A stretch of DNA of 12,599 nt, from the NCBI GenBank assembly GCA_026193355.1, contig JAPHTL010000039.1, positions 1-12,599 of the forward strand, given 5' to 3'. The notes under the pieces are model-generated. The model was given only the letters and a program-made list of their open reading frames with translations, had not been told where the DNA came from and did no database searches. A program made the translations under genes and the position numbers. This document shows positions 5,410 through 12,192 of this stretch, piece by piece (the stretch's first letter is position 1; the number at the start of each line of letters is the position of its first letter). The DNA is from Rhodospirillales bacterium. Lineage in GTDB: Bacteria > Pseudomonadota > Alphaproteobacteria > Rhodospirillales > JAPHTL01.

Positions 5410-6474
5410 ATGCCTCTCGTATCCATGCGTCAGCTCCTTGATCACGCCGCCGAGAACGGCTACGGCCTTCCGGCGTTCAACGTGAACAACATGGAGCAGG
5501 TGAAAGCCATCATGGAAGCGGCGGACGAGACCGACAGCCCCGTGATCCTTCAGGGCTCGGCCGGTGCGCGCAAGTATGCTGGCGAACCGTTCCTCCGCCA
5601 CCTGATCCTCGCGGCAATCGAGGCCTATCCGCATATCCCCATCTGCATGCATCAGGACCATGGAACCAGCCCGGCAGTCTGCCAGCGCTCGATCCAGTCC
5701 GGGTTCAGCTCGGTGATGATGGATGGCTCCTTGATGTCCGATGGCAAGACCCCGTCTTCCTACGACTACAACGTCGAGACCACGCGCCGCGTGGTCGATA
5801 TGGCCCACGCCTGTGGCGTGTCGGTGGAAGGCGAACTGGGTTGCCTCGGTTCGCTGGAAACCGGACAGGCGGGCGAGGAAGACGGTATCGGCGCGGAAGG
5901 CACCCTGGACATGGACCAGATGCTGACCGATCCCGATGAGGCCGCGGACTTCGTCAAGAAGACCAACGTTGATGCGCTGGCCATCGCCATTGGCACCTCG
6001 CACGGCGCCTACAAGTTCACCAAAAAGCCGACCGGTGCGATTCTGCGTATCGACCGGGTGAAGGAAATCAACGCCCGCATCCCGTCGGTGCATCTGGTCA
6101 TGCATGGCTCCAGCTCGGTGCCGCAGGACTGGCTGAAGATCATCAACGATTACGGCGGCGACATGGGACAGACCTATGGCGTCCCGGTGGACGAGATCGT
6201 CGAGGGCATCAAGTCAGGCGTGCGCAAGGTCAACATCGATACCGATCTGCGCATGGCGTCGACAGGTTCGATCCGCAAGCACCTGCACGACAACAAGTCC
6301 AACTTCGATCCCCGCAAGTTCCTGGCGGAAGCAACCAAGGGCATGCGCGGCATCTGCAAGGCGCGTTACGAGGCCTTTGGCTCTGCCGGACAGGCGTCAA
6401 AAATCAAGGTGGCTTCGCTGGAAACCATGTTCCAGCAGTACGAGTCCGGCGCGCTTGACGCGAAGGTCAACTGA
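5410..6474 (+). CDS. fba: Class II fructose-bisphosphate aldolase, CbbA-type
   Basis: A zinc-dependent aldolase that joins or splits dihydroxyacetone phosphate and glyceraldehyde-3-phosphate (and erythrose-4-phosphate to sedoheptulose-1,7-bisphosphate in the Calvin cycle). The 354-residue protein shows the catalytic Asp83 and zinc ligand His84 in HQDHG, His198 in GTSHGAYKF, His232 in VMHGSSS and the phosphate/substrate loop NIDTDLRMA. The GSSSVPQDWL and DYGGDMGQTYGVP stretches are typical of the longer CbbA-like aldolases of proteobacteria. A purine-rich ribosome site (AGGAAAGGAAAG, 5392-5403) precedes the ATG by about 7 bases. It sits between transketolase and epimerase, and the short gap to the latter holds a strong hairpin. 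Confidence 0.95.
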   Translation: MPLVSMRQLLDHAAENGYGLPAFNVNNMEQVKAIMEAADETDSPVILQGSAGARKYAGEPFLRHLILAAIEAYPHIPICMHQDHGTSPAVCQRSIQSGFSSVMMDGSLMSDGKTPSSYDYNVETTRRVVDMAHACGVSVEGELGCLGSLETGQAGEEDGIGAEGTLDMDQMLTDPDEAADFVKKTNVDALAIAIGTSHGAYKFTKKPTGAILRIDRVKEINARIPSVHLVMHGSSSVPQDWLKIINDYGGDMGQTYGVPVDEIVEGIKSGVRKVNIDTDLRMASTGSIRKHLHDNKSNFDPRKFLAEATKGMRGICKARYEAFGSAGQASKIKVASLETMFQQYESGALDAKVN

Positions 6475-6480
6475 TCGGCT

Positions 6481-6510
6481 GGGCGGGGAAGGGATGACCC
6501 GACCCCGCCC
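6481..6510 (+). other. Strong hairpin between aldolase and epimerase genes
   Basis: GGGCGGGG (6481-6488) pairs perfectly with CCCCGCCC (6503-6510), and inside it GGG (6491-6493) pairs with CCC (6498-6500) around ATGA. No T-run follows, so it is not a standard intrinsic terminator. It begins 6 bases after the aldolase stop codon. A 3'-end stabiliser or RNA processing site that sets different levels for the two genes is a reasonable inference. Confidence 0.6.
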
Positions 6511-6563
6511 TGACGTTCCAACGAAAAACAGCTCATTGAAGCTGAAACGGCATCGAGGACGAA

Positions 6564-7217
6564 ATGACAATCAAGATCGCCCCAAGTATTCTTTCCGCCG
6601 ACTTCGCCCGTCTGGGCGAGGAAGTGCGCGCCGTTGACGTGGCAGGCGCCGACTACATCCATATTGATGTCATGGACGGACATTTCGTTCCGAATCTCAC
6701 GTTTGGCCCGCCCATCATCAAGTGCATCCGCTCCTATACGGACAAGCTGTTCGATGTACACCTGATGATCGATCCGGCGCAGGCATTTCTGGAAGATTAC
6801 GCGAAGGCCGGGGCCGACCTGATCACGGTTCACGCCGAGGCGGACAAGCACCTTCACCGCTCGTTGCAGGCGATCAAGGGCATGGGCAAGAAGGCCGGCG
6901 TGTCGCTCAACCCCCACACGCCCGAATCCGTTCTCGAATACGTTCTCGACGATCTTGATCTGATCCTCGTCATGTCGGTCAATCCGGGCTTCGGCGGGCA
7001 GGGGTTCATCAACTCGGCGCTCGACAAGATCAAACGCATCCGCGAAATGATCGGCAGCCGTCAAATCGAGCTTGAGGTCGATGGCGGCGTCAATCCAAAG
7101 ACAGCCAAATCCGTGGTTGAAGCGGGCGCCGACGTTCTGGTGGCCGGAAGCGCCGTTTTCTCGGGTGACGATTACGCCAAGACGATCAAGGCCATCCGCG
7201 ATTCCATAATGGCCTGA
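6564..7217 (+). CDS. rpe: Ribulose-phosphate 3-epimerase
   Basis: Interconverts xylulose-5-phosphate and ribulose-5-phosphate in the pentose phosphate and Calvin cycles; cytosolic metal-dependent TIM barrel. The 217-residue protein is full length with near-canonical motifs: APSILSADF at the start, the metal ligands His33 and Asp35 in HIDVMDGHFVPN, His66 in DVHLMI, the loop VMSVNPGFGGQ, the catalytic Asp173 in EVDGGV and the phosphate-binding GS near the end. GAGGA (6555-6559) precedes the ATG by 4 bases. It is the last gene of the cluster and feeds ribulose-5-phosphate directly to the phosphoribulokinase encoded upstream (cbbE position). The 89-base gap to the aldolase gene holds a hairpin. 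Confidence 0.96.
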   Translation: MTIKIAPSILSADFARLGEEVRAVDVAGADYIHIDVMDGHFVPNLTFGPPIIKCIRSYTDKLFDVHLMIDPAQAFLEDYAKAGADLITVHAEADKHLHRSLQAIKGMGKKAGVSLNPHTPESVLEYVLDDLDLILVMSVNPGFGGQGFINSALDKIKRIREMIGSRQIELEVDGGVNPKTAKSVVEAGADVLVAGSAVFSGDDYAKTIKAIRDSIMA

Positions 7218-7355
7218 CACCCCTTGCGTCGTATCGGTTTTCCGGTGTGGAAAGGCATATATCCCTTCGCCGGGTACGGGTTCGGCGTTGCAAAAAACAT
7301 TAGTAAAATGTAATAAAGAAGGCCGAATCCACGATCGAAACGAAAGAATATTGCC
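7218..7355 (+). promoter_or_regulatory. AT-rich promoter-like spacer before the transporter gene
   Basis: This gap is strikingly AT-rich at 7288-7330 compared with the genes around it. TTGCAA (7288-7293) with TGTAAT (7309-7314, 15-bp spacer) or TAATAA (7311-7316, 17-bp spacer) could form a promoter. A small hairpin CGCCG/CGGCG (7268-7287) precedes it and may help end the epimerase transcript, though it lacks a plus-strand T-run. The region therefore probably separates two transcription units. Confidence 0.4.
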
Positions 7356-8912
7356 GTGACCGACAGCACCGATGTGACTGAGGGGGGCTCCGCCTCTCCG
7401 GGAAAGCGCCGCAAGGTTGATCTTAAAGCCCTTCGTTCGGGCTTGAAACGCCGGGACCCGGCGAAGCAGATTCTCAATCGGTTCCGAAGAAATCTCTATT
7501 TTTTCTGGGAAAAGCGGTGGTTGTTCATCGCGTTTGCGGTCGGTGCCGGGTTGATTCTCATGCCGTTGCCCGAAGGTATGTCGGGGCCAGCCATGAAGGT
7601 TCTCGCCATGTCAGTCGTGGCGACAATACTTTTTGTGACGGAGCCGGTGCCGCTGCCGACCGTGGCGTTGATGATCATTGTTGCTCAGGTCCTTTTGCTG
7701 GGACTGGATTCGACGGATGTGGCGCGGAGCCTGATGAAGGATTCCGTCCTGTTCATCATGGGTTCGCTGATGCTTGCGGTGGCTGTGGTCAAACAGAAGC
7801 TGGACAAGCGTATCGCCTTTCTCATCGTTCGGATGACGGGAACCAAAACGGCCTGGATCGCCTTTGGCATTTCGGTGGTTTCCGGTGTTCTCGCTTCTTT
7901 CGTTGGTGAACACACCGTTGCAGCGATGATGCTTCCGGTGGGCATCACCCTGATTTCCCTGACGTCCGACGATCCAAAAAAGGTACGCAATCTGGCCGCT
8001 GTCCTGCTGTTCTCGATTTCCTACGGCTGCTCTGTCGCTGGCATCGGTACGCCCTCGGGTGGCGCGCGAAACGCCATCATGATCGGTTACTGGAAAGACT
8101 TTTTCTACGATCCGACGAATCCGGAAACCTACAAGTACCTGATCGATTACATGAAGTGGATGATGTACGCGTACCCGATGTTCCTGCTGCAGCTTCCCTT
8201 CGTGACGTTGATACTGCTGTTTACCTTCCGCCCCGAATACAGCGATCTTTCCCGTGCGGTGGTCAAGCTGCGCACCCAGATCGCGGAACAGGGTTCCATG
8301 AAGGTCAGTGACTGGGTCACCATCACCCTCTTTTTCCTTATTCTTCTGGGCTGGATTTTCTTTTCCGGCCAGATCGGTATGGGGACAGTGGCGATCCTCG
8401 GCGCTGCGACCTTCCTGGCCATCGGGTTGGTCAAGTGGGAAGACGTCAACAACGGCGTGAACTGGGGCGTCGTGTTGCTCTATGCGGCGGCAATCTCCCT
8501 GGGTGTGCAGATGAAGGACACGGGGGCCGCGAAATGGGTGGCCGAATCCTTCCTCGCGCTGCTGACTCCCATCGGCGCGGATCAGGGTATCGGCCTGTGG
8601 GCGGCTGTGTCCGTTCTGACAACCGGTGTGACCAACACGATGTCCAATGGCGCGGCCGTGGCCGTTCTTGGGCCAATCGTCCTGAAACTGGCTGTTGTGG
8701 CCGACGAAAGCCCGATCATTATCGGCTTCATCACCGCCGTTTCATCGGCCTTCGCCTACCTGACGGTGGTGGGAACGCCGGCCTGTACCATTGTCTATTC
8801 TTCCGGCTATCTTAAGACGACCGACTTCCTTACCGTGGGGTGGAAGATGGCGGTAATGTCGACGGTCGTTATGCTTGGCGCTGCGGCCGTGTACTGGCCA
8901 ATGTTGAGCTAG
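7356..8912 (+). CDS. SLC13/DASS-family anion transporter
   Basis: A 518-residue inner-membrane protein with about 11-12 hydrophobic segments from residue 55 on and the two-repeat plan of the divalent anion:sodium symporter (DASS/SLC13) family. These carry dicarboxylates, sulfate, thiosulfate or related anions; the substrate cannot be read from sequence. The second repeat has a recognisable signature, TNTMSNGAAVAVLGP (SN at 430-431). In the first repeat the SNT motif that helps form the sodium and anion sites is replaced by Glu185-His186-Thr187 in SFVGEHTVAAMMLP. GIGTPSGGARNA follows the first repeat. The first 54 residues are a hydrophilic, Lys/Arg-rich tail likely in the cytoplasm. The start is a GTG at 7356 with a weak ribosome site; a second in-frame GTG (7374) is possible. 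It is 25 bases upstream of the universal stress protein gene, probably in one operon. Confidence 0.85.
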   Translation: MTDSTDVTEGGSASPGKRRKVDLKALRSGLKRRDPAKQILNRFRRNLYFFWEKRWLFIAFAVGAGLILMPLPEGMSGPAMKVLAMSVVATILFVTEPVPLPTVALMIIVAQVLLLGLDSTDVARSLMKDSVLFIMGSLMLAVAVVKQKLDKRIAFLIVRMTGTKTAWIAFGISVVSGVLASFVGEHTVAAMMLPVGITLISLTSDDPKKVRNLAAVLLFSISYGCSVAGIGTPSGGARNAIMIGYWKDFFYDPTNPETYKYLIDYMKWMMYAYPMFLLQLPFVTLILLFTFRPEYSDLSRAVVKLRTQIAEQGSMKVSDWVTITLFFLILLGWIFFSGQIGMGTVAILGAATFLAIGLVKWEDVNNGVNWGVVLLYAAAISLGVQMKDTGAAKWVAESFLALLTPIGADQGIGLWAAVSVLTTGVTNTMSNGAAVAVLGPIVLKLAVVADESPIIIGFITAVSSAFAYLTVVGTPACTIVYSSGYLKTTDFLTVGWKMAVMSTVVMLGAAAVYWPMLS

Positions 8913-8937
8913 TCGTCGGGTAGGGAGAGCGAAAAGA

Positions 8938-9906
8938 ATGTCAGAAGAAAACACCGATCAGGTCCACGAAGGCGAAGAGGACCGCTTCCGCATCCTGGTG
9001 TGTATCGACGGTTCGGACGAATCGTATCGGGGGCTGCGGTATGCGGCCAAGCTGGGTGGCGGCGTCGATGCCGATATCATCCTGCTTTATGTACGGCCGA
9101 TCGATCAGGGTCTTCGTTCCGGCGGGTTGCAGGTGAATGTCGCCAGACAGAACATGATGGATTGGGGGATTGACCTTCCGGGCATCCGCTATCTGAAGCA
9201 GGGCAGGGACTTGCTCTGTGAACTGGGCGTCATGAGCATGGACTGGCAGGAGAAGTTCACCCATGTCGATATTTCGGGAAGCACGCTGGGCGACAACAAG
9301 ATCGAATACATCGGCCCCGGCGGCAAGGAAGTGGTGCTGAAGCTGAAGGTGGCGCCCAGCATCGCCCGCGGCATCCTCGACCAGTTCGAGCTCAATCACT
9401 ACGATCTCGTGATCCTCGGCGCGTCGGAGCGCTGGCGGACGGGCAGGACGAAAAGCTTCCGCGATCCCGCCGTCGCCGAGAAGATCGCTTTCAATGCGCC
9501 CTGTTCGGTGATCGTGGCGCGCGAGCTGTCGATCGGCAGTGGACACCTCATCTGCACCGACGGTTCGCCGCAATCGATGGACGCGGTTCGCCGCGACGCC
9601 TATCTCGCCAGCCGGTGCAAGTGTCCCATTTCCCTGATCTCCATCGCCTCGGACGAGGAAAGCCGGCCCGAAGCGGAAAAGGCGGTGGCGGACGCCAAGG
9701 CCGCCCTTGATGTTCTGGGAATCGAAGTTGTGGAGGCCATGGTCCGTGTCGGCGACCCGGTGCGCGAGATCGTCGAGGCCGGGCCGGATTATTCCCTTGT
9801 CGTCGTTTCGGATACGGGCAAGGGAATGCTCGAACGCTTCTTCATGGGCAGCGTCGCCTTCAAGGTGATGGAAACCTCATACAATTCGGTGATGGTCGTC
9901 CGCTAA
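8938..9906 (+). CDS. Tandem universal stress protein (two UspA domains)
   Basis: A 322-residue soluble protein with two Usp domains. The first begins at residue 17 (RILVCIDGSDES) and ends near 193 (SVIVAR); the second runs from 202 (HLICTDGSPQS) to the end (VMVVR). The second keeps most of the nucleotide-binding loop (G294-K-G296, then M-G-S at 303-305). In the first it is degraded (GASERWRTGR from 161), and a roughly 60-residue insertion includes a Trp- and Gly-rich stretch. Tandem Usps often have one ATP-binding and one altered domain. A GGGAG ribosome site lies upstream of the ATG at 8938. It directly follows the SLC13 gene by 25 bases; Usp proteins encoded next to transporters are commonly thought to modulate them, which is inference here. 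A hairpin after the stop ends the unit. Confidence 0.9.
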   Translation: MSEENTDQVHEGEEDRFRILVCIDGSDESYRGLRYAAKLGGGVDADIILLYVRPIDQGLRSGGLQVNVARQNMMDWGIDLPGIRYLKQGRDLLCELGVMSMDWQEKFTHVDISGSTLGDNKIEYIGPGGKEVVLKLKVAPSIARGILDQFELNHYDLVILGASERWRTGRTKSFRDPAVAEKIAFNAPCSVIVARELSIGSGHLICTDGSPQSMDAVRRDAYLASRCKCPISLISIASDEESRPEAEKAVADAKAALDVLGIEVVEAMVRVGDPVREIVEAGPDYSLVVVSDTGKGMLERFFMGSVAFKVMETSYNSVMVVR

Positions 9907-9932
9907 TAACGATACCAGACGTTTTCATTTGG

Positions 9933-9963
9933 GGCCGGTCGCCGTTCAGGCGTCCGGCCTTTC
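9933..9963. terminator. Shared hairpin between convergent genes
   Basis: The arms 9933-9943 and 9949-9959 (GGCCGG... and ...CCGGCC) pair over 11 positions with a single T/T mismatch and a five-base loop. The hairpin lies between the Usp stop codon and the start of the MFS coding region's 3' end, overlapping the latter's stop codon on the minus strand. Only TTT follows on the plus strand and there is no clear T-run on the minus side, so it is a weak-to-moderate terminator by sequence, possibly working in both directions. Confidence 0.5.
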
Positions 9964-11217
9964 CATTGCTTCCCCCTGATCCACCTCTTCTTCGTATTCG
10001 GCGCGGGGGTCCATCTGGATGGCCATGACCGTCGTTTGGGGAATAACGGTGAATTCGGTTGTTTCATCTTTCGGCGATGCGGGCCGCAGGGCCATACGGT
10101 AAAGGGCGAACAGGCCGACAAGGGCCGATGTTGTGGCCGCGTGGATGAAAAGCCCTTCCGGTCCAGCGTAGTGCATGAACAGGGTGGCGATGAAAGGTCC
10201 TGCCGCCGCCCCGATGCCAAACACCAGCAAAAGCGTCGCGCTTGCGGGGACGAAATCCTTCGCTTCCATCTGATCGTTCGTGTGCGCGATCGAGATGCTG
10301 TAGAGCGGAAGCAGAACACCTCCGGCGGTTGCGGCGATCAGGAACAGCCAGGGAGGTTCGGATATGACCCTGGTCGTGATGACGGTTCCGATCAGGCCCA
10401 TTGCGATCGACATGCCAGCAATCACCCACCGCCTGTCGATACGGTCGGACAGGCGGCCGAAGGGCCACTGCGCAACCATCCCTCCGACGACGACGAAGGT
10501 CATGAAGGCCACGATTTCCGACTTTGGCAGGCCGATGCCCTGTGCGTAAACGGCGCCAAGGCCCCAGAAGGCGCCGGTTCCCAGTCCCGCGCCGAGGCAG
10601 CCAACGACGCCGATCGGTGATGAGTTGAACAAGCGCCCCAGCCTCATGCGGGTGGGTTCGATGTTGACCGGCATCGGTGTCGAGGTCAGGGCGACCGGTA
10701 TCAGGGCCACCGAAATGATGACGGAAACCAGCACGAACAGGTCGTATCCGGCGACCGGCGCAAGCATCAGGAGTACCTGTCCAAGGGCAGTCGCGCCGAG
10801 AATGGTGATGAAATAGGAGGAAAGAAGGGCGCCCCGGGTGGCGTTTGTCGAGCGTTCGTTCAGCCAGCTTTCCGTTACCAATGAAAGTGCGGAAAAGCAC
10901 AGGCCAGTCAGGGCGCGCAAAACGATCCACCAGACCGGATCAAGGAAGACGGCGTGACACAGGGCGGCGGCAGAAGCAAGCGATGCGAAAACAGAGAAGG
11001 TTCGAATGTGGCCGACTTTTCGGATGATCGGCGGAGCGCCGATGCTTCCCACAATGAAGCCTACGTAATAGCTCGACATGATCAGGCCGGTCATGACGGT
11101 CGAGAAATTTTCGATCCCGGCGCGCAGTCCGAGAAGCGAGACCTGAAGGCCAAGCCCGAGGTTTATCGCGCCCGCGCCGAGCAGAAGGGCCGAAATCGTA
11201 AACAGTGTGCTTCGCAT
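9946..11217 (-). CDS. Major facilitator superfamily transporter, YcaD-like
   Basis: A 423-residue inner-membrane protein with about 12 predicted membrane segments. The loop between helices 2 and 3 has an atypical motif A (PPIIRKVGHIRTF), and the loop after helix 8 has the more standard GRLSDRIDRR. Both, with the overall length, resemble the YcaD-type MFS group, whose substrates are largely unknown; efflux or uptake cannot be decided. The last 25 residues form an acidic cytoplasmic tail (EYEEEVDQGEA). The frame extends to a TTG at 11253, but I prefer the ATG at 11217 because the first membrane helix begins there; neither has a clear ribosome site. It lies 78 bases downstream of the ArsR gene on the same strand, so it may be the regulated target. 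Confidence 0.88.
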   Translation of the reverse strand: MRSTLFTISALLLGAGAINLGLGLQVSLLGLRAGIENFSTVMTGLIMSSYYVGFIVGSIGAPPIIRKVGHIRTFSVFASLASAAALCHAVFLDPVWWIVLRALTGLCFSALSLVTESWLNERSTNATRGALLSSYFITILGATALGQVLLMLAPVAGYDLFVLVSVIISVALIPVALTSTPMPVNIEPTRMRLGRLFNSSPIGVVGCLGAGLGTGAFWGLGAVYAQGIGLPKSEIVAFMTFVVVGGMVAQWPFGRLSDRIDRRWVIAGMSIAMGLIGTVITTRVISEPPWLFLIAATAGGVLLPLYSISIAHTNDQMEAKDFVPASATLLLVFGIGAAAGPFIATLFMHYAGPEGLFIHAATTSALVGLFALYRMALRPASPKDETTEFTVIPQTTVMAIQMDPRAEYEEEVDQGEAMERPDA

Positions 11218-11278
11218 GGAAGATGGCTCGCACACAGAAGGCTGGCGGGGCAAGTGCTTTGTTGATTAATTGTGTGGA

Positions 11279-11298
11279 TAGCTGCAAACGATCAGCTA
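11279..11298. other. Small inverted repeat at the end of the ArsR gene
   Basis: TAGCTG (11279-11284) and CAGCTA (11293-11298) form a six-pair stem around an eight-base loop, overlapping the ArsR stop codon. On the minus strand no T-run follows, so it is unlikely to be a full terminator and readthrough into the MFS gene is plausible. Confidence 0.3.
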
Positions 11299-11595
11299 AC
11301 CGCCTTCTCCATAAAGCGTGTAGAGGGTTTCGATTACGGCGGCCGATTCTTCACTGTCGAGCGAGTAGTAAACCAGCCGGGCGCAACGACGCGTTCTGAC
11401 CAGTCCGTTATCGCGCAGCACCGCAAGGTGCTGTGATAGTGCGGATTGGCTCAGGCCGACTTCCTCGACCAGTTCCCCGACCGTTTTTTCGCCACGGATA
11501 AGACGGCAAAGGATTATCAACCTGGATTCATTGCCCATTGCCCTCAGAAGGCAACTGGCGCGGCTCGCATTGCGAGCGACCTGTTCGTTTAGCAA
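11296..11595 (-). CDS. ArsR/SmtB-family repressor, BigR/SqrR-like
   Basis: A 99-residue winged-helix transcriptional repressor. The recognition helix lies in VGLSQSALSQHLAVLRDNGLV, followed by the wing (RTRRCARLVYYSL) and a C-terminal dimer helix (VIETLYTLY). The LLRAMGNESRLIILCRL block is like that of the sulfide/persulfide sensors BigR, YgaV and SqrR, whose first reactive cysteine sits in that ILCxL position (here Cys30). Their second cysteine near the C-terminal end is absent; instead there is Cys71 in the wing, plus Cys15. No metal-binding ELCVCDL motif is present. I prefer the TTG at 11595 because GGAGG lies 5 bases upstream and the promoter -10 covers the alternative ATG (11625, giving 109 residues). 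It is divergent from a small membrane protein gene and upstream of the MFS gene. Redox or sulfur sensing is inference. Confidence 0.85.
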   Translation of the reverse strand: MLNEQVARNASRASCLLRAMGNESRLIILCRLIRGEKTVGELVEEVGLSQSALSQHLAVLRDNGLVRTRRCARLVYYSLDSEESAAVIETLYTLYGEGG

Positions 11596-11620
11596 GAGAC
11601 CCTCCCTCTCTTGGCCGCGC

Positions 11621-11653
11621 ATCATATTACATTATTATAATATAGTCTAATGT
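11621..11653 (-). promoter_or_regulatory. ArsR promoter with overlapping AT-rich operator
   Basis: Reading the minus strand, TTAGAC (11650-11645) and TATGAT (11626-11621) form a promoter with an 18-bp spacer, placing the start of transcription near 11614 and a ribosome site at 11605-11601. Inside the spacer is the inverted repeat ATATTA-N8-TAATAT (11624-11643). ACATTA (11629-11634) and TAATGT (11648-11653) form a second, overlapping inverted repeat. ArsR repressors of the BigR/SqrR group bind AT-rich dyads of this size over the -10 region, so self-repression is likely. The same site faces the divergent gene at 11754. Confidence 0.55.
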
Positions 11654-11753
11654 TTGCCCTGATCGGTTACGGTCCTTCACAGATGCGTGTGAGGCTTGAC
11701 AGTCGGGGCCGGGCAAACGAATGTCTGCCAACCATTTGATGCGGGAGAAGACA

Positions 11754-12185
11754 ATGTTCGGGTCCATCAAGGCGCTAGACATACGCGATGCCCATACCCT
11801 GGGGCGGATTGTTGTGGGCTGGTCGGGCTTCTTCCCCCTGATTCTTCTCTTGTCGACTTTTGCGGGCCACTGGCTTCTGGCCGCGCATTATTATGATCTG
11901 CCGGTCATATTTTTCGCCCATTTCCTCTATGCGGTCGGTGGCTTCGCCTTCATGTGGAGGCGCGTCCTGCTGGGCCGGTGGCTGGCAGGGGCGGGAAGCA
12001 TCTTCGCGCTGGCCTCCACGGTGGCGGCGATATCGATCATTCACATGATCGCACCGCTTGAGGATTCAAAAACCGCCACGGTCCTGATTCGCGCCGCGCT
12101 CTACCTGATCCACGGCCTGTACTTTGCCGGGAATGTCTGGATCGCGGTTTCCATCTTCAAGGTTCCCCGCCCAAAGGCGGCGTGA
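11754..12185 (+). CDS. Small four-helix membrane protein, unknown function
   Basis: I do not recognise this 143-residue protein. It has four hydrophobic segments, near residues 17-38, 49-68, 77-99 and 109-135, with short loops and a basic C-terminal end (KVPRPKAA), so it is probably an inner-membrane protein. Histidines fall in or next to the helices (His39, His45, His56, His97, His120), which could suit a cofactor such as haem, but no known haem-binding pattern is clear. The ATG at 11754 is chosen because GGGAG (11743-11747) lies about 6 bases before it; an in-frame ATG at 11721 lacks a ribosome site. It is divergent from the ArsR gene, with the AT-rich operator between, and may be regulated by it. 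It converges with uvrA with only 7 bases between the stop codons. Confidence 0.75.
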   Translation: MFGSIKALDIRDAHTLGRIVVGWSGFFPLILLLSTFAGHWLLAAHYYDLPVIFFAHFLYAVGGFAFMWRRVLLGRWLAGAGSIFALASTVAAISIIHMIAPLEDSKTATVLIRAALYLIHGLYFAGNVWIAVSIFKVPRPKAA

Positions 12186-12192
12186 CCGTCCC

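Noticed and set aside
11696..11723. TTGACA at 11696-11701 as a promoter for the small membrane protein
   Set aside because: No acceptable -10 hexamer is found at 16-18 bases downstream, so the -35 match alone is not enough.
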